Under the pieces are notes generated by a model. That model was given only the letters and a program-made list of their open reading frames with translations, made no database searches and was not told the DNA's origin. Position numbers and translations under genes: made by a program. 22,590 bases of DNA from a virus: positions 1 through 22,590 of the IMG/VR virus record IMGVR_UViG_3300046463_000866. One strand, written 5' to 3'. This document shows, in pieces, positions 5,201 through 12,913 of this stretch. How positions within the stretch are numbered: position 1 is the stretch's first letter; each line of letters starts with the position of its first letter.

Positions 5201-6340
5201 ATGCCGGGAAGGCAAAGTGCGAAGCAACGGCAGGTTGGTCGGGAGAGCTCAGCCCGTAGGGGTCCTAGTAGCCGCAATGCGGTGAACGGCAGTGCCCCGG
5301 CCAATCTGCCGATGCTCCGTACCTCAGAGCGCGGGACCATGAAGCGTTGTGAGTTCCTATGGGACATCACGTACAACCAGAACCTGAAGTCCGGTGAGGA
5401 TCGCCCGGCTCTACGCTTCGGTACGCTCGTGCACAAAGCACTGGCAGCGTACTACATTCCCGGCGTGAAGCGGGGAGCACACCCCGCAAAAGCCTTCACT
5501 CGTGCCTACAAGGCAGATCTGCGCAAGAACCAGAGCAAGTTCGGTGCGCGGATGGAAGAGGACGACAAGTGGGTAGACGCGCTAGAGCTCGGCGTCGCCA
5601 TGATGGAGAATTACGTCGACGAGTACGGAGAAGACGACAAGTGGGAGGTTCTCGTCACCGAGCACCCCTTCAAAGTTCTCGTGCATCACACCATTGATAG
5701 ATGGAGCCTCGATGGCACCCAAACAACTGCTCTTGCGGGTGAGCCGTGGTTCTGGTATACCGGCGTTCTGGACGGTGTGTGGCGTAACCGCAGCTCAAAG
5801 GAGCTCTGGATCCCCGACCACAAGAGCGCTGCCTCTCTGAGCGATAGCAAACTCGCATATCTGCAGATGGATGACCAGGCCGGTGCATACTGGTCGTTCG
5901 GAGTTGAGTACCTGTACGCGTCGGGAATCCTGAAGCCAGAGCAGAAGCTGGCCGGTATGCTCTACAACTTCATGCGGAAAGCCCTGCCCGATGAGAGGCA
6001 GTCCCGCGTCGAGAAGGGTAAGCGCATCTACCTCAACTTGGACGGCAGCGACAGCAAGAAGCAACCATCGCCCTACTTCATGCGCATGCCCATCTTCCGC
6101 GACGAGCCAGACCGCGAGATGGCCAAGCACCGGGCGATGGCGGACTTCCGCCGCACGGAGATGTTGCGTAGCGGCGAGCTCGAGATCGGCAAGAGTCCGG
6201 GGCAGTTCACCTGTCCTGGTTGCCCAGCAAGGGATATTTGCGAACTGCACGAGGTAGGTGCTGACTGGGCGACGTTCCGTGACCAGACCACCTACACCTG
6301 GGAACCATACGCTGAGCATGAGGTGTACGATGGTCGTTGA
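5201..6340 (+). CDS. Cas4/RecB-like PD-(D/E)XK nuclease with predicted Fe-S cluster
   Basis: The 379-aa product has the RecB-family nuclease pattern: RFGTLVHKAL (72-81, histidine H78), E154, GVLDG (188-192, D191), PDHKSA (205-210, D206 and K208) and LQMDDQAGAY (221-230, Gln and Tyr). Four cysteines are placed as in Cas4 and AddB: C50 before the nuclease core and C338, C341, C347 at the end (CPGCPARDIC), which normally hold a 4Fe-4S cluster. Phage relatives act as DNA exonucleases in recombination or end processing. The first ~45 residues are basic and probably disordered. AGGGAGG precedes ATG 5201. The stop codon is the first base pair partner region of the structured element that follows. 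Confidence 0.85.
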   Translation: MPGRQSAKQRQVGRESSARRGPSSRNAVNGSAPANLPMLRTSERGTMKRCEFLWDITYNQNLKSGEDRPALRFGTLVHKALAAYYIPGVKRGAHPAKAFTRAYKADLRKNQSKFGARMEEDDKWVDALELGVAMMENYVDEYGEDDKWEVLVTEHPFKVLVHHTIDRWSLDGTQTTALAGEPWFWYTGVLDGVWRNRSSKELWIPDHKSAASLSDSKLAYLQMDDQAGAYWSFGVEYLYASGILKPEQKLAGMLYNFMRKALPDERQSRVEKGKRIYLNLDGSDSKKQPSPYFMRMPIFRDEPDREMAKHRAMADFRRTEMLRSGELEIGKSPGQFTCPGCPARDICELHEVGADWATFRDQTTYTWEPYAEHEVYDGR

Positions 6341-6466
6341 GAAGACCCCTCTGTCTGACTGTGGCGAAGTTGGTGCTTTGCTAAGCGGTGCCGCCACAGC
6401 ACCTTGCCCCCGCAGGGTTGCTGTGCAAGCAACCAGCAAGCAGTCGGCCACCAAGAGGGGTCTTCT
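6340..6466 (+). ncRNA. Candidate structured non-coding RNA
   Basis: A 13-bp perfect stem (6340-6352 with 6454-6466) encloses about 100 bases with no supported reading frame. By hand I find inside it 6355-6361 pairing with 6441-6447 (7 bp, one G-U), GCTT/AAGC at 6375-6378/6383-6386, CTTGC/GCAAG at 6403-6407/6436-6440, GGTTGC/GCAACC at 6416-6421/6429-6434 with a 7-nt loop, and an alternative 8-bp pairing of 6359-6366 with 6392-6399. The alternatives suggest two conformations or a pseudoknot. CCACCA at 6448-6453 is tRNA-like, but no cloverleaf with a proper T-arm or U33 anticodon loop fits. It begins at the last base of the nuclease stop. It may be a stable RNA, a terminator with a large loop, or a leader of the gene at 6529. 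Confidence 0.55.
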
Positions 6467-6528
6467 GAGCGATTTGTCCTACATTTCACAGAATCGAATT
6501 TTCCTTCCGGCCAGAATGGAGATCTGAG

Positions 6529-6819
6529 ATGCAACACATGGGGTCGGGACAATTCGGGTCTGGTACGTTTGGCGGCGAGACGCTGACCAACGACATCAAC
6601 CTACGCGAGTACAAGATGCGCACGAAGACTCTCATGTACATCGCATGGGACAGACCACCCGGAGCCCAGGGCTATCTCATCTTGAAGAACGGGCTGGTAG
6701 CTTCGCGCACGTTCGATCCTGCTCATACCTCCACGCCCATCAGCTACATTGCTGGCGACGTCTTCACGGTACAAGCCGTTAAGCTCGACACCATCAAGGA
6801 AGGATCAATCAAAGCATGA
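6529..6819 (+). CDS. Small protein with fibronectin-III-like fold signature, 96 aa
   Basis: ATG 6529 has GGAG seven bases upstream. The first ~30 residues are Gly-rich (MGSGQFGSGTFGG). Residues about 35-90 read like a type III fibronectin repeat: LMYIAWDRPPGAQGYLILKN, an NG turn, a Thr/Ser-rich strand and GDVFTVQAVKLD. Such domains occur on phage virion and accessory proteins and bind surfaces or partners, though short stand-alone copies are less usual. The location at the head of the replication operon does not suggest a virion role, so function is open. The stop overlaps the next ATG (ATGA). Confidence 0.65.
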   Translation: MQHMGSGQFGSGTFGGETLTNDINLREYKMRTKTLMYIAWDRPPGAQGYLILKNGLVASRTFDPAHTSTPISYIAGDVFTVQAVKLDTIKEGSIKA

Positions 6820-7103
6820 TCCCGATCTGTCCCAACTGCAAGGCGAAGTTCTCTCATGACGCAGAGAAGGAGTGCTGCAAGAAGTGCGGGCTGCCCGACG
6901 AAGTTCGCGAGCGTGGCGAGGGTGCTGTGGTCGCGTGGCATGAGCAGACGCTAGAGAACAAGCGTTTGTTTGGCCGCATTCACGCACGAACCGAGAACCG
7001 TCCCATGTTCGGGATGAGCAAGCGTGAGAACAAGAAGCTTCGTGAGAAGGGTCGTCAGCGTCGCCGCAATAAGCACGGAAGGGTAGGCAAACATGCAGCC
7101 TGA
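6816..7103 (+). CDS. Zinc-ribbon protein with basic tail, 95 aa
   Basis: The ATG at 6816 overlaps the previous TGA. The N-terminus carries CPNC (C5, C8) and CCKKCG (C20/C21, C24), a compact zinc ribbon. The C-terminal third is very basic (ENKKLREKGRQRRRNKHGR), suggesting nucleic-acid binding. No enzymatic motif is present. It precedes the Sak4-like and SSB-like genes, so a role with DNA or RNA in replication is a reasonable inference. Its 3' end overlaps the next small gene by 11 bases. Confidence 0.7.
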   Translation: MIPICPNCKAKFSHDAEKECCKKCGLPDEVRERGEGAVVAWHEQTLENKRLFGRIHARTENRPMFGMSKRENKKLREKGRQRRRNKHGRVGKHAA

Positions 7104-7248
7104 GCTCGCAGCAGCAATCAGAAAGCTGGAGCACTCGGCAGAGGGCGAGGGCTTCTCTGCCTCAGTCACACCGGCGGAATGCCAGATCCTCCTGTCGTAC
7201 ATCAACACACTGAACGAATACATCGAGGGGCTCACGCATGGCGGGTAG
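7093..7248 (+). CDS. Hypothetical protein, 51 aa
   Basis: This short frame runs from ATG 7093 to TAG 7246-7248. It overlaps the end of the zinc-ribbon gene and the start of the Sak4-like gene by 11 bases each. GGAAGGGTAGG at 7078-7086 serves as ribosome binding site. The product is mostly helical (PELAAAIRKLEHSA, then TPAECQILLSYINTLNEYI) with one cysteine and no transmembrane segment. Without it there would be a 134-base gap in an otherwise packed operon, which supports it being real. No family is recognised. Confidence 0.65.
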   Translation: MQPELAAAIRKLEHSAEGEGFSASVTPAECQILLSYINTLNEYIEGLTHGG

Positions 7249-8122
7249 AGGCGCAAAGCTGCAAGCGGTACCTGCCGCGATGCAGAGCGATCCCACAGAC
7301 GGATCGCCGCAGATCAGCCCTGTTGATCGTCTTGACTGGGTGCGCTGCGTCATCCACTCATTCCCTGGTTGGGGAAAGACCTCTCTAATCGGCAGCGGCG
7401 CGGAGGCAGGGATCAAGACCCTGATCATTCGCTCGCCGATGGACCTGATCCCTTCCCGCGTACTCCAGGCCAGCCAGCACCACCCAGGCATGATTGACCA
7501 GGTGGTAGCCAGTACCTGGGAGGACATGGGCAAGGTCCTGGAGCATCTACGGATGAGCAACCACGGATACAACTGGGTGTGGTGGGACAACATCTCAGTC
7601 GCCCAGGACGTTCTGCTGGACGACATCTGGGAGGCCACCACTCTGCTTCGTCCTGATCGTCTAGCTCTCACACCGAAGGGTGGGCTGGACAAGGGCGAGT
7701 ATGGTCGCAACATGGAGCGCATTCAACAATGGGTGCGGCACATGGTAGGCTGCAACACATTCCACTTCGGCATCATGGCCCACCCGTTCGAGGGCAATCA
7801 CCCCACGAACGACGAAGGTGGTACGCTTCTGCGCCCATACGTGCAGGGTAAGCAGATGACGGAGAAGATCTGCGGCTACGCAAACCTAGTCGGCTTCCTG
7901 GAGTTGATGGAGAACGATGAGGGTGTGCAGTGGCGGCGGTTGCACGTGAAGGAGTCTCCTCGTTGGTATGCGAAGGATCAGTACGATGCCTTCCCCAAGG
8001 GCTATGTCGACAATCCGACCGTCGGTAAGCTCATGGCAGCCATTGAGGAAAGCAAGAAGTCCGGCCGCGCCAATGCGGCATCTACGACCACCCGGCGTGG
8101 CCGGGGAAGAAGGGGGCAATAA
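7238..8122 (+). CDS. Sak4-like RecA-fold ATPase (phage recombinase type)
   Basis: The 294-aa product has Walker A FPGWGKTSL (42-50) and a Walker B-like YNWVWWDNIS with D117, in the compact RecA-core layout of phage Sak4/AAA_24 proteins. These are RecA-like ATPases, several of which promote single-strand annealing together with an SSB partner; the SSB-like gene follows immediately. The C-terminal ~25 residues are disordered and basic (TTTRRGRGRRGQ). ATG 7238 overlaps the 51-aa gene. An ATPase with a role in replisome assembly rather than recombination cannot be excluded. Confidence 0.75.
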   Translation: MAGRGAKLQAVPAAMQSDPTDGSPQISPVDRLDWVRCVIHSFPGWGKTSLIGSGAEAGIKTLIIRSPMDLIPSRVLQASQHHPGMIDQVVASTWEDMGKVLEHLRMSNHGYNWVWWDNISVAQDVLLDDIWEATTLLRPDRLALTPKGGLDKGEYGRNMERIQQWVRHMVGCNTFHFGIMAHPFEGNHPTNDEGGTLLRPYVQGKQMTEKICGYANLVGFLELMENDEGVQWRRLHVKESPRWYAKDQYDAFPKGYVDNPTVGKLMAAIEESKKSGRANAASTTTRRGRGRRGQ

Positions 8123-8123
8123 C

Positions 8124-9002
8124 TTGCCAACAATCCTCGATTACGACGTCACTGACGTCGAGGAGTCTGGTGGCGGCACTGGCGTCAAGGCAAAGCCTGG
8201 CGTCAAGGTTGCCAAGATCATGCAGGCGCAGCACCGCACCGAGAAGAACGACGGCAGTCCGGCCAACGACATCCGGCTTGCTCTCAACGTCGGTGCTGAT
8301 TTCGACTGGGTCTTCACCTACGTCGGTCTCAACGATGCCAGTGACTGGAAGCTGAAGCAGCTCATCCGGGCCATCGGCAAGAAGGACAAGGGGAAGCTCA
8401 ATCTCGAGAAGGACGTGGCGGGCAAGATCATCCGCGTCAAGCTCAACCCCGACAGCTACGAAGGAGAGCCCACGGTCAAGGAAGCGGGTCTGTTCCCACC
8501 GCAGCCGGGCGACTCCGAAGATGATCTGGGAGGCTCCGTCTCCGAGAGCAGCACAGCCAAGCCCGTCGGTCCTGATGAGGACGACGCGGCTGCAACGACC
8601 TCTGAGTACCCTGATGGGTACGATCCCGTCCGCGAGGACGAGAACGACGAGGAGGTCGGCAAGTACGAAGATTGGCCCGAAGAGGATCTGCTCGGTGAGG
8701 TCGAAGATCGTGGTCTCACGATGCCGGGTGGTCGCGGTGCCAAGAGCAAGAAGGCAATCGAGGCTCTGCGCGCCGATGACGAGGCCGCAGGCTCGCCTGC
8801 CGAAGCGGGCGGGGAAGCAACTGACGAGGCTCCTGAAGACGAGTACGACTCGTGGGATCTCGAGCAGTTGAAGCAGGAGTGGACCGATCGCCAGCTGGAT
8901 GATCTTCCGGCGATCAAGGGTCGCGGTGCTGCCGATCGCATGAAGGTTGCGATCATCGAGGGGCTCCGCCAAGACGACGTCGAGAACCCCTTCACTCCCT
9001 AA
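8124..9002 (+). CDS. SSB-like protein with two SAP-like helical repeats
   Basis: TTG 8124 is chosen because GAAGAAGGGGGC lies just upstream and it directly follows the TAA of the Sak4-like gene; earlier in-frame ATGs lie deep inside that gene. Residues 1-125 resemble the DUF669/SSB-like OB-fold proteins of phages (DYDVTDVEESGG, KVAKIMQAQHR, WKLKQLIRAIGK, GKIIRVKLN). A strongly acidic linker (about 130-180) follows, then two related helical units, 181-218 (WPEEDLLGEVEDRGLTMPGG) and 241-285 (WDLEQLKQEWTDRQLDDLPA), similar to SAP/Rho-N-like DNA-binding modules. The last residues DDVENPFTP recall the acidic tip by which bacterial SSB recruits partners. Single-strand DNA binding is inferred. Confidence 0.65.
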   Translation: MPTILDYDVTDVEESGGGTGVKAKPGVKVAKIMQAQHRTEKNDGSPANDIRLALNVGADFDWVFTYVGLNDASDWKLKQLIRAIGKKDKGKLNLEKDVAGKIIRVKLNPDSYEGEPTVKEAGLFPPQPGDSEDDLGGSVSESSTAKPVGPDEDDAAATTSEYPDGYDPVREDENDEEVGKYEDWPEEDLLGEVEDRGLTMPGGRGAKSKKAIEALRADDEAAGSPAEAGGEATDEAPEDEYDSWDLEQLKQEWTDRQLDDLPAIKGRGAADRMKVAIIEGLRQDDVENPFTP

Positions 9003-9004
9003 AG

Positions 9005-9289
9005 ATGCCTGCTGCTGACGGGACATTCCGGACGGACGACATGGCGCTAGCGACTGTGCTGGCGCTGGGTGGCTTCAAGTACGAAGTCATCAAGTACACT
9101 GAGCGCAAGGCTCTGTGGATCTTCTCCTGGGAAGACGCCAGGGAAGAAGAGTTCGATGATCTGGTTGACAACTACCAGGACTTCCTACACATGTGCGAAG
9201 TCAGGCAGTTCATCCAGAGGTACAAAGAGCTCAAGACAGAGATCACGAACAAGCTCAGGTCGTCCGACCGGATTGTTCCGGCAGCGTAG
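9005..9289 (+). CDS. DUF5659-like small protein, 94 aa
   Basis: ATG 9005 lies two bases after the SSB-like stop; no separate ribosome binding site is evident, so translational coupling is likely. The sequence FRTDDMALATVLALGGFKYE (8-27), a central aromatic beta-strand (KALWIFSWED) and a C-terminal helix FIQRYKELKTEITNKL follow the DUF5659 pattern known from phage replication regions. Its biochemical role is unknown. It sits between the SSB-like gene and the primase-helicase gene, consistent with an accessory replication function. Confidence 0.6.
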   Translation: MPAADGTFRTDDMALATVLALGGFKYEVIKYTERKALWIFSWEDAREEEFDDLVDNYQDFLHMCEVRQFIQRYKELKTEITNKLRSSDRIVPAA

Positions 9290-9302
9290 GGTCCTCTCCC
9301 CA

Positions 9303-12146
9303 GTGGCTCTCACGCGTCGTCAATTCGATCTCCTTGCGCCCTATCTCGAGGGCGACCACCCCACACACCAGAATGTGGATCGTGATACAGGCGAGGTAAC
9401 TCGTGAGTGGAATCTGGTTTGTCCTCTACATCAAGACAACAAGAGGTCGGCCAGCATCAATATCGACAAGGGCGTGTTCTTCTGCAATGTATGCGGAGGC
9501 ATGCCTATCGTCAGGCTCATGGGCAAGAAGGCAGAGTGGCAGCCAGCGCCAACGCTCAATGGTAACCACCACCGCCCTGACCCAGATGCACCCGCGCCAA
9601 CCTCCAAACAGCGTACTCTCACCGAGGGGCACATCAAGGGATGGCACAGCGCACTGCTGAGTAACGCAGGAGCTATGCGTTGGCTTGATGAAGTGAGAGG
9701 TTTGAGTCAGCAGACCATTGAGAAGTATGAGATCGGCTACGACTCAGGACGCATCTACACCATTCCCGTGCGCGGACCAGAGAACGAGATCTGGAACGTC
9801 AGGTTCTATGATCCCAGCCCTGGCGCTGTGCGCCGCAAGATCTGGTCTGAGTCAGGCTACGGATCTCCCAATCGTCTGTACCCTATCTCCGTGTTTGACC
9901 TAGACCCGTCTGAGATCGTCATCGGAGAAGGTGAGTGGGACATTCTGCTGCTGCTACAGAACGGCATTCCTGCCGTAACACGCACCGGCGCTGCAGATGT
10001 CTGGCTCGCCGAGTGGGGCAGCTTCTTCAAGGACCGCACCGTGTACCTCTGCAACGACCGCGACGACAAGGGCTCAAAGGCTGACCGCGTGATCGCTAGA
10101 TCACTGCGCCACGTAGCAGATGTGCGCGTGATTGAGCTGCCCTATCCGCGCGAGAAGAAACACGGCAAGGATGTGACTGACTTTCTCCTGGAACACTACC
10201 CATCTGACTTCCGCGAACTGATGAGCAAGGCTCGTCCGGCTAACAAACGGCGCGGAGCAGGCTCGGGCACTAAGTCAAAGCAGGAACTCGCGACAGTGCT
10301 AGATACGTTTGACGCTCACAACGTCGGCACGCCGCTGACTACGATCGTCACGATCAAGGGTCGTAAGGAACCGGGTTACACAATCCCCAAGGTCGTACAG
10401 ATGGCCTGCACGCAGGACGCCGGGAACAAGTGTGCGATCTGCCCGATGCGCGCAGCTAACGGCGAGGCAACGCTTGAGATCAATGCGGACGACCCGCTGG
10501 TTCTCAGCATGATTGACTACACCACGCCGCAGATGAAGGCAACGCTGGCCGGAGCCTATGGTGTCCCAGGCGGTAAGTGCCCAAAGCTGATGCAGGACAT
10601 CACGGAGTACCAGTCAGTTGAGATCCTGTTCGGGCGTCCGGCGTTGGACTACTCAGACGGTAGCATCGTCGACCCCAAGAAAGCCGCCACGTACAAGAAC
10701 ATCAAGATCACATCGGTAGGGAGGCACGACACGGCGAGCAACAACACGGTACAGATCACCGGAGCGTTGCAGCCAAACCCAAGGACTCAGGGAAACGAGT
10801 TCTTGGTGAGTGAGTTGGAAGGGATGGAGACTTCGGTTGATCGCTTCGAACTCACGGATCAGTCCATCGCTCTCATGAAGCGGTTCCAGGGCAATGGTAG
10901 ACCTCTGCACAAGGTAGCAGAGATCAACCGTGCGCTCTCGGAGCACATCACTAGGGTGCACGGACGCCCTGAGATGCACGCTGTGATGGACTTGACTTAC
11001 CACTCCGTGATCAGTTTCAACTTTGCCGGGGAGTACATCCACCGTGGATGGCTGGAGAGCCTCATATTGGGAGACACACGAACCGGCAAATCTCAAGCAG
11101 CACAACGCATGATGTCTCACTACGGTGCGGGCGAGATGATCTCCTGTGAGGCAGCCTCCTTCGCGGGTGTAGTGGGAGGTCTGCAGACGATCGGGCAGAA
11201 GGACTGGGTTGTTACCTGGGGAGTCATCCCTCTCAATGACCGTCGTCTGGTAGTCCTGGACGAGATCAGCGGTCTGACCCCAGAAGAGATTGCACAGATG
11301 AGCGACATCCGTTCATCAGGGCAAGCCAAGCTGGTCAAGATCCAGCAGGAGACAACCTGGGCTCGTACGCGTCTGCTGTGGCTGGCTAACCCCCGCAACG
11401 CTACCATGGCCAACTACACCTACGGGGTGGATGCCATCAAGCCTCTCATCGGCAACGCTGAGGACATCGCCAGGTTCGACCTGGCTATGGTAGTCACGCT
11501 GTTCGACGTAGCCAGTGAGACAATCAATCAGCCAGCCGTAGGAGGAGAGCTACTGTACACCGCCGAGGCCTGCCACACGCTGCTCATGTGGGTCTGGACG
11601 CGCGGAGCCAACAACATCATCTGGGCTACTGGCGCAGAGGACCGCGTGTTCTACCAGGCCAACGAGATGGGTAAGCTGTATGTGGAGGATCCTCCGCTGA
11701 TTCAGGCAGCCAACGTCCGCATCAAGCTGTGTCGTTTGGCCATCGCGATAGCTGCCCGCACGTTCAGCACGGACGACAGCTACGAGAATATCGTGGTGCA
11801 CCCCTACCATGTAGATGCTGCCGTACAGATGATCAATCTCCTGTACGGTATGCCGTCCTTCGGGTACCGCGAGCGCAGCCGCGAGAGGCTTGCTGATCGC
11901 TATGCTGCCGAGGACGCACGTGATGAGATGAGCCAGTACCTGAAGGGTCGTCCCATCTTGGCGAAGTACCTACGCAGCGCCGGTAAGTTCCGCCGCCAGG
12001 ATCTGGACGAGATCATGAACATCTCAAGAGAGGAGAGCAACGCAATCATCTCCACCCTGTATGAACACAGGATGGTGCGCAAGGTACTAGGCGACATTGT
12101 CGTCGAGCCAACGCTGCACTCACTACTGAGGGAGCTCAAATGGTAA
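9303..12146 (+). CDS. Primase-helicase fusion: CHC2 zinc finger, TOPRIM, MCM-type AAA+
   Basis: GTG 9303 is the first start after the preceding stop and gives 947 aa. The N-terminus has a CHC2 primase zinc finger (C40, H43, C61, C64). A TOPRIM domain follows, with IVIGEGEWD (205-213, E209) and CNDRDDKG (250-257, D252, D254). The middle region has four cysteines (C369, C377, C380, C426) and an OB-like stretch. The C-terminal half is an AAA+ ATPase of MCM type: Walker A GDTRTGKS (590-597), SFAGVVGGLQ (619-628), Walker B VVLDE (650-654), sensor-1 ANPR (695-698) and IARFDLAMVV (722-731), matching the MCM arginine finger SRFDL. A winged helix is likely at the end. It should prime and unwind DNA at the fork. 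The stop overlaps the next ATG by 7 bases. Confidence 0.85.
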   Translation: MALTRRQFDLLAPYLEGDHPTHQNVDRDTGEVTREWNLVCPLHQDNKRSASINIDKGVFFCNVCGGMPIVRLMGKKAEWQPAPTLNGNHHRPDPDAPAPTSKQRTLTEGHIKGWHSALLSNAGAMRWLDEVRGLSQQTIEKYEIGYDSGRIYTIPVRGPENEIWNVRFYDPSPGAVRRKIWSESGYGSPNRLYPISVFDLDPSEIVIGEGEWDILLLLQNGIPAVTRTGAADVWLAEWGSFFKDRTVYLCNDRDDKGSKADRVIARSLRHVADVRVIELPYPREKKHGKDVTDFLLEHYPSDFRELMSKARPANKRRGAGSGTKSKQELATVLDTFDAHNVGTPLTTIVTIKGRKEPGYTIPKVVQMACTQDAGNKCAICPMRAANGEATLEINADDPLVLSMIDYTTPQMKATLAGAYGVPGGKCPKLMQDITEYQSVEILFGRPALDYSDGSIVDPKKAATYKNIKITSVGRHDTASNNTVQITGALQPNPRTQGNEFLVSELEGMETSVDRFELTDQSIALMKRFQGNGRPLHKVAEINRALSEHITRVHGRPEMHAVMDLTYHSVISFNFAGEYIHRGWLESLILGDTRTGKSQAAQRMMSHYGAGEMISCEAASFAGVVGGLQTIGQKDWVVTWGVIPLNDRRLVVLDEISGLTPEEIAQMSDIRSSGQAKLVKIQQETTWARTRLLWLANPRNATMANYTYGVDAIKPLIGNAEDIARFDLAMVVTLFDVASETINQPAVGGELLYTAEACHTLLMWVWTRGANNIIWATGAEDRVFYQANEMGKLYVEDPPLIQAANVRIKLCRLAIAIAARTFSTDDSYENIVVHPYHVDAAVQMINLLYGMPSFGYRERSRERLADRYAAEDARDEMSQYLKGRPILAKYLRSAGKFRRQDLDEIMNISREESNAIISTLYEHRMVRKVLGDIVVEPTLHSLLRELKW

Positions 12147-12913
12147 AGGACATCATGATCCTGGGGTGCGGGCCGTCAGGACTACTGTGTGCGTGGGCTA
12201 TGGAGAGCCAGGGTCACAGCGTCTCCATTCTCTCGCGCAAGGAGAAGTCCGTGATTCCGGGCAGCCAGCACTTGCACGGGCCGGTGCCCGGTCTGACCTC
12301 GCCCTACCCGGAGGGCACCATTCAGTTCGTCCGCATGGGCAATGCCCAGGACTACGCGGAGAAGGTGTACGGAGATCGCCGTCGTCTGACGGGCTGGGAG
12401 AACTACTTCCAGGTGTATCCGTCCTGGAATGTGCTCAGAGCATACGACCTACTCTGGGACCGCTACGAGAGCAGGATCATCGAGGGTGAGATCAACCACG
12501 ACGTTGTGATGTCCTGCAAGTTCCACAGCGACTTGGTCATCAGCACCGTCCCGGCGCAGGTACTGTGCTACAACAACTGCGCATTCAACTCTGTGCCGTA
12601 CTACATGAAGCAGCTGCCCACTCCGCCAGCAGACCAGAACAACGAGGTCGTGGTGTACAACGGCTTGCCGGAAGACCACTGGTACCGTTGGAGCATCCTG
12701 GGAGGGTTGTGCAGCATTGAGACAACTGCTCCCAGTTGGTCAGAGAACGTAGACGACGGCTGGGTGCAGGGCTGGAAGGCAGTCAGTAACCGCTGCACGT
12801 GTCACCCGGATGTAGTACGCTGTGGACGCTGGGCGGAGTGGACGCATGGGGTCACCATGTATAACGCATACCAAAAGGCATACTCACTAGCAAGGGAGCT
12901 AGCAAATGAGTGA
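12140..12913 (+). CDS. FAD/NAD(P)-binding oxidoreductase-like protein, 257 aa
   Basis: Residues 6-32 form a Rossmann dinucleotide-binding motif (MILGCGPSGLLCAWAMESQG: G9, G11, G14). The C-terminus GRWAEWTHGVTMYNAYQKA (about 231-249) resembles the end of amine-oxidase or UDP-galactopyranose-mutase-type flavoproteins, where Gly-Arg contacts FAD and a helix follows. At 257 residues it is much shorter than typical members (about 370-450), so a domain is missing or reduced. HLHGPVPGL (44-52) also recalls mutase-like proteins. The substrate is unknown. It lies between the helicase and polymerase genes, in a single operon, which is an odd place for a metabolic enzyme. Confidence 0.65.
   Translation: MVKDIMILGCGPSGLLCAWAMESQGHSVSILSRKEKSVIPGSQHLHGPVPGLTSPYPEGTIQFVRMGNAQDYAEKVYGDRRRLTGWENYFQVYPSWNVLRAYDLLWDRYESRIIEGEINHDVVMSCKFHSDLVISTVPAQVLCYNNCAFNSVPYYMKQLPTPPADQNNEVVVYNGLPEDHWYRWSILGGLCSIETTAPSWSENVDDGWVQGWKAVSNRCTCHPDVVRCGRWAEWTHGVTMYNAYQKAYSLARELANE

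Noticed and set aside
5201-6340. A CRISPR-associated Cas4 belonging to a CRISPR system
   Set aside because: No other cas gene or repeat array is present; stand-alone Cas4-like nucleases are common in phages.
6353-6453. A phage tRNA ending in CCACCA
   Set aside because: A 7-bp acceptor-like stem and a D-arm-like segment (GCGA/TTGC with AGTTGGT) can be drawn, but there is no T-arm next to the 3' acceptor strand, no U33 in any candidate anticodon loop, and the acceptor register does not agree with the CCA.
5795-6454. 219-codon minus-strand frame opposite the nuclease and structured element
   Set aside because: It covers conserved nuclease motifs on the plus strand and has no ribosome site or recognisable domain.
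8082-9026. 314-codon minus-strand frame opposite the SSB-like gene
   Set aside because: The plus strand has domain patterns, coupled starts and a ribosome site; the minus frame has none and its composition mirrors acidic codons.
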